DNA from: Deltaproteobacteria bacterium
GTDB taxonomy: Bacteria; Myxococcota_A; UBA796; CAJQPC01
Assembly: GCA_016717595.1 (NCBI GenBank)
Contig: JADKFE010000025.1
Span: 1 to 64,000 of the forward strand
Direction of reading: 5' to 3'
DNA: 64,000 bases
Position 1 is the stretch's first letter; the number at the start of each line of letters is the position of its first letter. Under the pieces are notes generated by a model, which had not been told where the DNA came from, made no database searches, and worked only from the letters and a program-made list of their open reading frames with translations. Shown here piece after piece: positions 50,058 to 57,419 of this stretch. The translations under genes were made by a program, and so were the position numbers.

Positions 50058-51182
50058 CTAACGGCAGCGCGCCGCCCCAGCCTCGGCCTGGGCGCGCTCG
50101 TCCCCGGCCAAGGCCCCAGCGGCGGCGAGGTACAGGCCTTGGGCGCCGAGGCGGTCTCCTTCGGCCTCCAGACGCTCGGCGAGGCTCAGCTCAATTCGTG
50201 CGGCCTCGTAGATGCGCCCGGCGCGGTGCAGAAGGCGCAGGCGGTAGGCGTCCGGCAGCTCGGGGTCGGCCTCTAAGGCGGCGGAGGCCCAGCGGCGCAC
50301 GGTGGAGGGGCGGAGCGCCTGCACGAGCACCTCGGCGGCGCGGCGATGGAAGAGGCGCAGGAACGCCGGGGGCCCCGGCGCGGTGACGACGAGGCCCGCG
50401 CCGAGGAGCGCCTCGACGGTCTCGTCCACCCGCTCAGGCTCTAAGGCGCCGGTGCTGCGCAGCATGCCCCGGGTGCCGCAGCCGCCGAGCGCGGCCAAGG
50501 CGTCGAGCAGGCGGCGGCCCTCGGGGGTCGTGGACTGGGCCCGATCCCGCAGAGACGCGGCGAGGCGCTCGGGGATCGGCAGCTCCGCGCCGAGCTCTAC
50601 CTCTCTCCCAAGGCCCGGCGCGATCTCCCAGCCCTCGGCCCGGCGCCGCACCCGCCCGCTCTGCAGCCAGCCGCGCAGGGTGTGCGTCGCCAAGAGCGGG
50701 TTTCCGTCTGAAGCGTCGGCGAGCAGGCGCGCCAAGACCCCGCCGCCTTCGCCGAGCAGCTCGTGCAGGTTGGCCTCGGTGAGCGCGCCGAGCAGGTGCA
50801 GGGTGAGGCCGTCTTCAGGCACGGCGGGCTCCCGGCGGGCCGTCGCGATCATCCCGACCCCCAGGGGCAGCGGCGCGAGGAGCAGGGCCGGGCCGAGGTG
50901 GTCTTGTTCGCCGAGGTCGTCGTTCACGATCAGGCAGGGCGCGGCGGGGCCGAGCTGCTGCGTCAGCTCAGCGATGAGCTGGTGGGGGCAGGGCTCGTCT
51001 TCAGCGCGGCGCTCGGGGGTCGCCGCGGCGCCGCCGGGGGTGACGAGCACGCAGCGGGTGAGCTGCTCCAACGGCGTGGCCCCCCGGGGCAGGCGCAGCA
51101 GCGAGAAGCCGCGCAGGAGCGCCAACGAGAGCGCCTCCTCGATCAGCCGGGACTTGCCCGTGCCGGCCTCACCCACAAACAC
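50058..51182 (-). CDS. AAA ATPase part of the kinase-ATPase protein (frameshifted C-terminal part)
   Basis: About 374 residues. It opens with FVGEAGTGKSRLIEEAL, a Walker A motif, and has a hydrophobic-DD Walker-B-like CLIVNDDLGEQD, as in ORC/MalT-type ATPases fused to protein kinases. The rest is helical (winged-helix and repeat-like), ending EAGAARCR at a short tail. The preceding kinase frame ends with FVGRRDELAAVESLLGEAGRG, the usual lead-in to this ATPase, so both are one protein of about 700 residues. The frame switch lies near 51190-51200 in a GC/C-run stretch. Confidence 0.75.
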   Translation of the reverse strand: MFVGEAGTGKSRLIEEALSLALLRGFSLLRLPRGATPLEQLTRCVLVTPGGAAATPERRAEDEPCPHQLIAELTQQLGPAAPCLIVNDDLGEQDHLGPALLLAPLPLGVGMIATARREPAVPEDGLTLHLLGALTEANLHELLGEGGGVLARLLADASDGNPLLATHTLRGWLQSGRVRRRAEGWEIAPGLGREVELGAELPIPERLAASLRDRAQSTTPEGRRLLDALAALGGCGTRGMLRSTGALEPERVDETVEALLGAGLVVTAPGPPAFLRLFHRRAAEVLVQALRPSTVRRWASAALEADPELPDAYRLRLLHRAGRIYEAARIELSLAERLEAEGDRLGAQGLYLAAAGALAGDERAQAEAGAARCR

Positions 51183-52162
51183 CAGGGGCGCGGGCGCTCA
51201 CCGCGGCCGGCCTCGCCCAGAAGCGACTCCACGGCGGCGAGCTCATCCCGGCGACCGACGAAGGCCCCGCCGAGCTCCCCGGCGCCGCTCTCTTGGGGCT
51301 CTCCGGCGAGGGCTTGCTCGATGAGCGCCTTGGCGTCGAGGGCGCGCTGGGGGCGGTCCGCCGGGTCGACCCGCAGCATCGCCAACACCGCCGCGGAGAG
51401 CGCGGGAGGCACGCCGGGCTCACGCAGGTGCGGCGGGCTCGGCGCCTGGGTGAGCTGCTGGCGGAGCAGCTCGACGCCGCGCAGCCGACCCCACGGGAGC
51501 TGACCGGTCAAGAGCTGATAGAGCAGCGCGCCGCAGGAGAAGAGGTCCGCCGGGGGGCCCAGCTCGCGGCCCGTGGCCTGCTCGGGGGCCATGTAGCCGA
51601 CGGTGCCCGCCCGGCTGTGAACCCCAAACGGCGCGGCGAGGCCGAGGTCCAGAAGGCGCACACGGCCATCGTCCTCCACCAAGACGTTCGACGGGGAGAG
51701 GTCTCGGTGAACCCAGCCGCGCTGGTGGAGCACGTCGAGCACCTCCAACAGCCGCAGCACCGGGCGCACGACGGCGACGAGCTCCGGCGAGGCCGGGCCG
51801 CCTGTCCACGGGGGCAGCGCCTCGTGATTCTGGCGCAGCGGGCGGCCGTTGAGCCGCTCCATGACGAGGTACGGCGTGGCCTCATGCACCCCGGCGTCGG
51901 TGGCGATCACCACCGCGGGGTGGCGCAGAGTGTTCAAGGCGCTGCGCTCCCGATGAAAGCGCGCGAGCACCTCTTCGCCTTGTCGGGTAAACAGCTTGAG
52001 CGCGAGGGGCCTAGCCCCCTCACGCACCGCGAGCACCACGCCGCTCGCGCCTTGGCCGAGGATCCCCTCCACAACGTAGCGCCCTGAGATCAGCTCCCCT
52101 GGCTCGGGAACATGGACGCTGGCCGGATCGTTTCGGATCATGGTCACGTTGTTGTTCCTCAT
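51143..52162 (-). CDS. Serine/threonine protein kinase domain with start of ATPase domain (frameshifted N-terminal part)
   Basis: About 337 residues from ATG 52162. Kinase motifs: ILGQGASGVV (Gly loop), LALKLF (ATP Lys), FHRERSAL (helix C Glu), HRDLSPSN (catalytic loop, Ser where Lys is usual), LLDLGLA (DLG in place of DFG), GTVGYMAPEQ and a typical C-lobe ending. It is cytoplasmic; no membrane helix. From about residue 305, FVGRRDEL begins an AAA ATPase that continues in another frame (50058-51182). Start codons at 52168 (TTG) and 52141 (ATG) are alternatives. It is divergent from an FHA-domain regulator only about 26 bases away, so the two may share control, and the kinase could make the phosphothreonine the FHA domain reads. 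Confidence 0.85.
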   Translation of the reverse strand: MRNNNVTMIRNDPASVHVPEPGELISGRYVVEGILGQGASGVVLAVREGARPLALKLFTRQGEEVLARFHRERSALNTLRHPAVVIATDAGVHEATPYLVMERLNGRPLRQNHEALPPWTGGPASPELVAVVRPVLRLLEVLDVLHQRGWVHRDLSPSNVLVEDDGRVRLLDLGLAAPFGVHSRAGTVGYMAPEQATGRELGPPADLFSCGALLYQLLTGQLPWGRLRGVELLRQQLTQAPSPPHLREPGVPPALSAAVLAMLRVDPADRPQRALDAKALIEQALAGEPQESGAGELGGAFVGRRDELAAVESLLGEAGRGERPRPWCLWVRPARASPG

Positions 52163-52188
52163 GCTCAATAATAGGATCGCGAACCTAT

Positions 52189-53478
52189 ATGCGTGGATCG
52201 TCTTTGGCGAGCAACCCGACCACCGAGACCCTCGACGAGAGCAACCCAGGACGTCGGGTCGCCGCCCAGGTGACCTTTCGTCTCGTCGAGCTGTGGGATC
52301 GCCGTGGTGTCGTCAGCGAGGGCGCCTGGGAGATCAACGGTCCGCTGATCATCGGGCGCTACGCCGACGTGAAGATCAACGATCCCTCGGCGAGCCGTGA
52401 GCACGCCCGCGTGCAGCCCAGCCGCAAGCCTGGCCTCGCCCTTGTGGTCGATCTCGGCTCTCACAACGGCACCTGGGTGAACGGGGTGCGGGTTGACCGC
52501 GCGCTCGTCGGCGTCGGCGACGTGGTGCGCATCGGCCGCACGCTCTACGCCATCGACGAGGTCGGCGCCGAGGCCGGCCGCCTCGCCAAAGACATGGGCG
52601 CCCGGGCCGGGGCCATGCTCGACCTGCTCTCGCCCTTAGAGAAGTTCGCCAAGTCCGACACCCGGGTGCTGCTCACGGGCCTGCCCGGCGTGGGCAAGCA
52701 GGTGCTCGCCGAGGCCCTGCACCGCGCGTCCGAGGTCGAGGGCCCCTTCGTCTCGGTCAACTGCGCGCGGCTGGACCGCGACACCACGGACTCCGAGATG
52801 TTCGGGCACCTCAAAGGCGCCTTCACCAACGCCTTCCGCGACCGCGCCGGGCTCATCGCCCAGGCCGACGGCGGCACGCTCTTCCTCGACGAGATCGGCG
52901 AGCTGCCGCTGGAGTCTCAGGCCCGGCTCTTAAGCGTGCTCCAAGACGGCGTCGTGCGGCCCTTAGGCGCCGACCGGGGCGCCCCCGTCGAGTTCCGGCT
53001 GATCTGCGCGACCAACGCCGTCTTAGAGGCCGCCGTCGCCCAAGGCGCCTTCCGCGCCGATCTGTACCACCGCATCGCCGAGTGGCCGGTGAACCTGCCG
53101 CCGCTCTCGGCGCGCACCGCCGACATCCCGGCGATCCTCGCCAAGCTGGGGCACCCTCGCCTCGAGCGCTTCACCACCCGCGAGGCCCTGGTGCTCGCGT
53201 CGTGGCCCACCAACGTGCGTGGCCTCGTCTACGCCGCCCGGCGCCTGGCGATGGCGGACGCGAGCCCCGAGCCCCAGCGCATCCTCTTCCCCGGCGGGAT
53301 GCGCAACCGGCCCTCGGCCTATGTGCCGCCGTACTCGTTGCCCGAGAGCGCTGAAGAGCTAGAGCTGCTCATGGCCACCTTTGAGGGCAACATCGCCGCC
53401 GCCGCGCGCCACGTCGATCGATCCCGCGAGATCGTCTACCGGATGCTCACACGGTTCAACCTCGGCGACCGCCACTAG
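52189..53478 (+). CDS. FHA-domain sigma54-activator-like AAA+ regulator
   Basis: 429 residues. An FHA domain (about 35-120: LIIGRYADVKINDPSASREHARV, LGSHNGTWVNG) binds phosphothreonine. The AAA+ domain (about 145-360) has Walker A GLPGVGKQ, Walker B GGTLFLDEIGELP, FRADLYHRIAEWPVNLPPL and SWPTNVRGL. The sigma54-contact loop reads GAFTNA instead of GAFTGA, which usually weakens or abolishes sigma54 activation. A small Fis-type helix-turn-helix is at the end (NIAAAARHVDRSREIVYRMLTRF). It is probably controlled by phosphorylation of a partner, perhaps by the divergent kinase. The start ATG 52189 is the first available; other starts cannot be ruled out. Confidence 0.87.
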   Translation: MRGSSLASNPTTETLDESNPGRRVAAQVTFRLVELWDRRGVVSEGAWEINGPLIIGRYADVKINDPSASREHARVQPSRKPGLALVVDLGSHNGTWVNGVRVDRALVGVGDVVRIGRTLYAIDEVGAEAGRLAKDMGARAGAMLDLLSPLEKFAKSDTRVLLTGLPGVGKQVLAEALHRASEVEGPFVSVNCARLDRDTTDSEMFGHLKGAFTNAFRDRAGLIAQADGGTLFLDEIGELPLESQARLLSVLQDGVVRPLGADRGAPVEFRLICATNAVLEAAVAQGAFRADLYHRIAEWPVNLPPLSARTADIPAILAKLGHPRLERFTTREALVLASWPTNVRGLVYAARRLAMADASPEPQRILFPGGMRNRPSAYVPPYSLPESAEELELLMATFEGNIAAAARHVDRSREIVYRMLTRFNLGDRH

Positions 53479-53516
53479 GGCAAGCGCTGGCCGCCGCCGG
53501 GCGGGGCCCCCGACGA

Positions 53517-54218
53517 CTACTCGTCGAGGCCCTTGGTGATGTGGAACTCCACGCGCCGGTTCTTCTGTTTGCCTTCAGGCGTGCGGTTCGTGTCGATGGG
53601 GCGAGTCTCGCCGAAGCCAGCGGTCTCCATGCGGCTGCCCGCGATGCCCTTCTCCAGCATGTACTCAAAGACCGCGTCGGCGCGGGCCTTGGAGAGCTTC
53701 TGGTTGGCGTCGTCGCTGCCGTCGCTGTCGGTGTGGCCCTCGATGCGGATGGAGATCTGGGGGTAGTCCCGCATGACCTGCACCACGTCGTCGAGGATGG
53801 GGTAGCTCACCGGGCGGATGATGGCTTTGCCCGTCTCGAACTGGATCTGCTCGGAGATCACGATCTGCTTGTTGGCGACCTTGACCTTCGAGGGCTTCAC
53901 GTCGGGGCAGCCGTCGTCGTCCATGTACTCGTTGACGTTCTCGGGCTCCAGGGGGCACTTGTCGACCGGGTCCAAGAAGCCGTCGCGGTCGGAGTCGAGG
54001 ATCGGGCAGCCATCCGGCGCCGGGCCGGGCTCGGACGGGCAGCGGTCCACCGGGTCCATGAAGCCGTCGCCGTCGGTGTCGGTGGGCGGGCAGCCTGAAG
54101 GCGGCGGGCCGGGGATCATCGGGCAGGCGTCTTGAACGTCTACCAGGCCGTCCATGTCGTTGTCGGGCTCGGGGCAGCCGTCGAGATCGGCGTAGCCGTC
54201 GAGGTCTTCAGGATCCAT
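53517..54218 (-). CDS. OmpA-like lipoprotein, C-terminal part (frameshifted)
   Basis: 233 residues: three or more thrombospondin-3-like Ca-binding units (DMDGLVDVQDACP, DTDGDGFMDPVDRCP, DSDRDGFLDPVDKCP), then the OmpA peptidoglycan-binding domain (about 120-228): IQFETGKAIIRPVSYPIL, ISIRIEGHTDSDGSDDANQ, METAGFGETRPIDTN and NRRVEFHI. It is the continuation of the frame at 54268-54771; a base surplus near 54305-54325 separates them. The ATG near 54218 is not the real start. Confidence 0.8.
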   Translation of the reverse strand: MDPEDLDGYADLDGCPEPDNDMDGLVDVQDACPMIPGPPPSGCPPTDTDGDGFMDPVDRCPSEPGPAPDGCPILDSDRDGFLDPVDKCPLEPENVNEYMDDDGCPDVKPSKVKVANKQIVISEQIQFETGKAIIRPVSYPILDDVVQVMRDYPQISIRIEGHTDSDGSDDANQKLSKARADAVFEYMLEKGIAGSRMETAGFGETRPIDTNRTPEGKQKNRRVEFHITKGLDE

Positions 54219-54267
54219 CGGGCAGGCGTCAGCGGCGTCGAGGATCGTGTCGTTGTCGTTGTCGGGC

Positions 54268-54771
54268 TCAGGGCAGCCGTCGGTGTCCTTGAAGCCGTCG
54301 AGGTCTTCCAGGACCTTTCGGGCTCTCGTCTACGTCGTCGAGGAGACCGTCGTTGTCGGTGTCGTAGACGATGTCGGGGCAGCCGTCGTTGTCTTCGACG
54401 CCGTCGAAGTCTTCAGGGTCGTTCGGGCAGTCGTCTACGTCGTCGGTGATGCCGTCGCCGTCACGATCTTTGGGCAAGCAGCTCGGCGCGGTGTTGAGCG
54501 CGATGTACGCGTTCTCCAGCGCGATGTCGAGGTGCTGGCGGGCCCGGGTGGGGTCGCCCTGCTCAAACTCGAGCTTGGTGAAGGCGATGTTGGACTCGGC
54601 CAGGGCGTACTCCCGAGGGGTACACTTCTTCGCGTTCAGCGCCGTGGCCTCGGCGTAGACACGCTCCACCTCGGCGAAGTCGCTCTGCAGAGTGTTGATG
54701 TTCACGCAGCCCGCGATGAGCAGGAGCGTGAACGGCCAGGGGAGCAGGCGCCCCGTGGAGCTGGGGGTCAC
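54268..54771 (-). CDS. OmpA-like lipoprotein, N-terminal part (frameshifted)
   Basis: About 167 residues from GTG 54771. The lipobox is LLIAGC. A short helical domain (about 20-90: DFAEVERVYAEATALNAKKC ... EYALAESNIAFTKLEFEQGD) resembles the TolA-binding/DUF4398-like helices of such lipoproteins. The first Ca-binding units follow (DRDGDGITDDVDDCP). The last 15 residues (GPGRPRRLQGHRRLP) are out of frame; one extra base near 54305-54325 explains the break with the OmpA part. The start overlaps the DUF4398-like gene stop by four bases (GTGA). The whole protein would be about 415 residues. Confidence 0.8.
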   Translation of the reverse strand: MTPSSTGRLLPWPFTLLLIAGCVNINTLQSDFAEVERVYAEATALNAKKCTPREYALAESNIAFTKLEFEQGDPTRARQHLDIALENAYIALNTAPSCLPKDRDGDGITDDVDDCPNDPEDFDGVEDNDGCPDIVYDTDNDGLLDDVDESPKGPGRPRRLQGHRRLP

Positions 54772-55187
54772 TCGTCCCACTGGTCCTCCTCGTCCGTGTT
54801 GGTGGGCGGGGCGGTCGTGCGATCGACCTCCTCCGGCACGATGTCCTCGGCGTTCTCAAGGTTCTCGCGGGCCTTCGCGCGGTCGGCGGCGCCCTCGTCC
54901 GCGCTGCCGTAGCGGGCGATCTCTTCAGCGCGCCGGGCGTAGTTCTCACCCTTCCGCGCGAGGTCTTCAGCGGCGCCGTAGTCCGAGTACCCCCACTCTT
55001 CCCGGGCCTTGAGCCGGTATTGTTCGGCGAGGGTGTGCTCGTAGATGGCCTCCTCCGCGGCCTCGGCCTCGTTGGCGTCGTGCCACGCCTCCTCCAAGGA
55101 GGCCAGCCGCGCGGTGGGCTTGATGGCGATGCAGCCGCTTGAGAGGCCAAGCGTGACCAGGATCAGGGCGGCAGAGGGACGGGTCAT
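54768..55187 (-). CDS. DUF4398-like lipoprotein
   Basis: 139 residues. The lipobox is LSSGC. The mature part is one long charged helix pair (ASLEEAWHDANEAEAAEEAIYEH, AEQYRLKAREEWGYSDYGAAEDLARKGENYARRAEEIA), as in DUF4398 proteins, which commonly stand next to OmpA-like genes. The tail is acidic and Thr-rich. The function is unknown, perhaps an outer-membrane/wall spacer with the OmpA lipoprotein that follows and overlaps by four bases. It starts four bases within the end of the upstream membrane-enzyme gene. Confidence 0.8.
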   Translation of the reverse strand: MTRPSAALILVTLGLSSGCIAIKPTARLASLEEAWHDANEAEAAEEAIYEHTLAEQYRLKAREEWGYSDYGAAEDLARKGENYARRAEEIARYGSADEGAADRAKARENLENAEDIVPEEVDRTTAPPTNTDEEDQWDE

Positions 55188-56398
55188 GGCGCTGCTCCAG
55201 CGTCGGGACGATCGTTATTGGAGCCGACCGGAGCGGGCGTGTCAAGGGGGGCCGCCCCCTTTCGCGGCGCGCCGGGCGCCGCCTCGACGTGCTCATGGGC
55301 GCCGGGGTCTTCAGGGACGGCGTCCGAGGCCTCTTCGCTGGGGGGCAAGGTGGCCGCGAGCTCGATCAGCGGCGTGAGGTCAAAGACCGCCATGAAGTAG
55401 CGGTTCGGCATCTCTTGGTCGGGCAAGGAGACCTCGTGGGACGACCACGGCACATAGACCGGGCCGTCGGGCACCTTGTACTCGTTGCCCGGGTAGTCAA
55501 ACCACGCCAGCTCGACGTGCTCCTCCGGGGTGATCTGCAGGGCCTCGGCGAGGCGGCGCACGACGTCGCGGTAGAAGATCGGGCCGCTGCGCGGATCGAC
55601 GAGGTAGTAGCCGCGCTCGTGAACGACGAGGTGCTTGTAGCCGCCACCGGCGACGAGGCGCGCGAGCTCCTCGCGGTTCAAGAGGGCGAGGTCGGTCTCT
55701 TCAGGGGCGCGGGAGAGGCCGAGCAGCACGTCCTGGGCGGTCTTCCCGGCGCGGTCGGGGCGGGCGAGGTACCGCAGGCGCGCCGCGGCCTCACCGCCGC
55801 CCTCCTTGCGGAACACCGGGGGGATCGCCGGGGGCGTCGCCCACGACCGGAACACCTTGCGGCGGTGGGTGAGCTGGTAGAAGCAGATGAGGTCTTGCTG
55901 TTGGTCCAGGGGAAGCTCGATGATCCCGGCCTCCTCCGCCGGGTCCAGCGTGGTGTACCACTCGGGCACAAACAGGGCCGAGACCTTCAGCGGCGGGCGC
56001 CACATCGTCGGCTTGAAGCTGCCTTCAGCGATGGGCCCGATCTCCCAGCGGTAGAGGATCTGCAAGACCGTGCCCAGAATCGCGAGGCCCGAGAGCACCC
56101 GCCGCCCCCACAGGCCCCCCGGCGCCCGGGCGAGGCCCAGGGCCACGAGCGCCACCGAGGCCACCACCACCATCGCGCCCATGCGGTAGGGCCCGAACAT
56201 ACGCGCCATGCCCGGCACCCACTGAAACATCACCGTGTAGGGCATGCGCAGCACCCACTCCCCGCCGAGCAGCAGCACCTCGGAGGAGTCGGCCTTCGCG
56301 CCGAGCTTCAAGAACGGCCCCAAGGTGCCCAAGAAGAACACCGCGAAGACGAGCAGCCAGAAGCGGCTCACCGGGCTGCGCCGCCCCGTCGGCCCCAA
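55184..56398 (-). CDS. Polytopic membrane protein, C-terminal part (frameshifted)
   Basis: 404 residues. It has three or four hydrophobic helices (FWLLVFAVFFLGTLGPFL, MGAMVVVASVALVALGLA, VLSGLAILGTVLQILY), then a soluble domain (about 130-345) with LFVPEWYTTLDPAEEAGIIELPL and YKHLVVHERGYY. The same pattern (soluble tail with AVLDLPI, AIVVHESLY) is seen in the neighbouring gene at 57416. So this is the second half of a paralogous membrane enzyme. The first half is in the frame 56025-57419, and the join is near the C4 run at 56393-56396. A Pro/Ala tail ends the protein. Confidence 0.75.
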   Translation of the reverse strand: MGPTGRRSPVSRFWLLVFAVFFLGTLGPFLKLGAKADSSEVLLLGGEWVLRMPYTVMFQWVPGMARMFGPYRMGAMVVVASVALVALGLARAPGGLWGRRVLSGLAILGTVLQILYRWEIGPIAEGSFKPTMWRPPLKVSALFVPEWYTTLDPAEEAGIIELPLDQQQDLICFYQLTHRRKVFRSWATPPAIPPVFRKEGGGEAAARLRYLARPDRAGKTAQDVLLGLSRAPEETDLALLNREELARLVAGGGYKHLVVHERGYYLVDPRSGPIFYRDVVRRLAEALQITPEEHVELAWFDYPGNEYKVPDGPVYVPWSSHEVSLPDQEMPNRYFMAVFDLTPLIELAATLPPSEEASDAVPEDPGAHEHVEAAPGAPRKGAAPLDTPAPVGSNNDRPDAGAAP

Positions 56399-57419
56399 GG
56401 CCGGGCAGCACGCCGAGCAGCAGCACGGCCAAGGAGAGCGCCCGGGGGTGGCCGGGGTTGTAGAGGTAGTCCACGGACCACGACGACATGATCGTGCGGT
56501 TCAAGGACGAGAGCACGTTCTCCTCGTACGTCGAGGGCCGCAGAGGCACCTCGCGGATCACGTCGTACTCGGGGAACGGCAAGAAGAAGCTCACCTCGGG
56601 CAGCTTCGAGGCGAGGCTGCCGCCGCCCGCGCTGGTGGAGGTGGCGCCGCTGGCCTCACCCAAGATGTAGGGCAGCGCGAACAGGCCCGCGACCAGCCCA
56701 GTCGTGATCAACAGCGGGATCATCCAGGTGAGGCTGCGCTGGATGAGGCGCAGGCTTGAGCGCTGCCCCCACAGCACCCTCAAGGCGAAGAGCCCGAAGA
56801 ACATCCCCGCGAACAGGCCATAGAACCAGTAAAACGCCCCACACAAGGCCAACACCAGCCCGGCGAGCACGCCGTCGATGGGCCGCTGGCGCTCTTCAGC
56901 CCGGGCCAAGGCGATGGGGAACAAGAGCACCCACCACAAGACCACCTGGCGCAGCCCCGATCCGTGGATGTCCTGCAGGTTCAGCGGGTTCACCACGGCG
57001 AGCAGGCCCGCGGCGAGGGCGGTCACGGGCTGTCGGCTCAGCGATCGCCCCAAGGCGTAGCCGCAGAGGCCGTCCACCACGAGGATGAAGAACACCTTGA
57101 GGTTGTAGTGGGCGGGCAGCTCCCAGAAGAGCGAGAGCGGGAAGCTCACGAAGAGCACGTCGAGGATGTTGCCGGTCTCGGGGTAGCGGCCCAGGCTCAA
57201 GAAGGTCAACACGCGGTCGGTGAGGGAGAGATCGGAGGCGGCGATGGCCTCTAGCTCGGTGAAGTGCCACCAGTAGCGCCACAGCCAGCCGCCCAGCTCA
57301 CCGCCGCCGATGATCACCTCGTCGAGGTGGTTGATGGCCGGCCAGGTCATCGCCGCCGCCGCCGCGAGGTACACCAAGGACGCGATCAGCCCCTCGATGA
57401 GCCACTGGCCGCGCCTCAT
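56025..57419 (-). CDS. Polytopic membrane protein, N-terminal part (frameshifted)
   Basis: Authentic for about 340 residues from ATG 57419 to about 56400; beyond that it reads Arg/Gly-rich nonsense. Ten or so hydrophobic helices follow a GT-C-like layout: AAAMTWPAINHLDEVIIGGGELGGWLWRYWW (acidic loop after helix 1), LFWELPAHYNLKVFF and GSGLRQVVLWWVLLFPIALARAEER. GT-C folds move sugars from lipid carriers to the outer surface, but substrate and catalysis are unknown here. The ATG overlaps the stop of the upstream paralogue by four bases (ATGA). Rebuilt length is about 745 residues. Confidence 0.75.
   Translation of the reverse strand: MRRGQWLIEGLIASLVYLAAAAAMTWPAINHLDEVIIGGGELGGWLWRYWWHFTELEAIAASDLSLTDRVLTFLSLGRYPETGNILDVLFVSFPLSLFWELPAHYNLKVFFILVVDGLCGYALGRSLSRQPVTALAAGLLAVVNPLNLQDIHGSGLRQVVLWWVLLFPIALARAEERQRPIDGVLAGLVLALCGAFYWFYGLFAGMFFGLFALRVLWGQRSSLRLIQRSLTWMIPLLITTGLVAGLFALPYILGEASGATSTSAGGGSLASKLPEVSFFLPFPEYDVIREVPLRPSTYEENVLSSLNRTIMSSWSVDYLYNPGHPRALSLAVLLLGVLPGLGADGAAQPGEPLLAARLRGVLLGHLGAVLEARREGRLLRGAAARRGVGAAHALHGDVSVGAGHGAYVRALPHGRDGGGGLGGARGPGPRPGAGGPVGAAGALGPRDSGHGLADPLPLGDRAHR

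Noticed and set aside
52189..53478. Direct pairing of the FHA-AAA+ regulator with the sigma54 promoter of radC
   Set aside because: The two are 18 kb apart, and the GAFTNA loop makes sigma54 activation doubtful, so there is no sequence evidence for the link.
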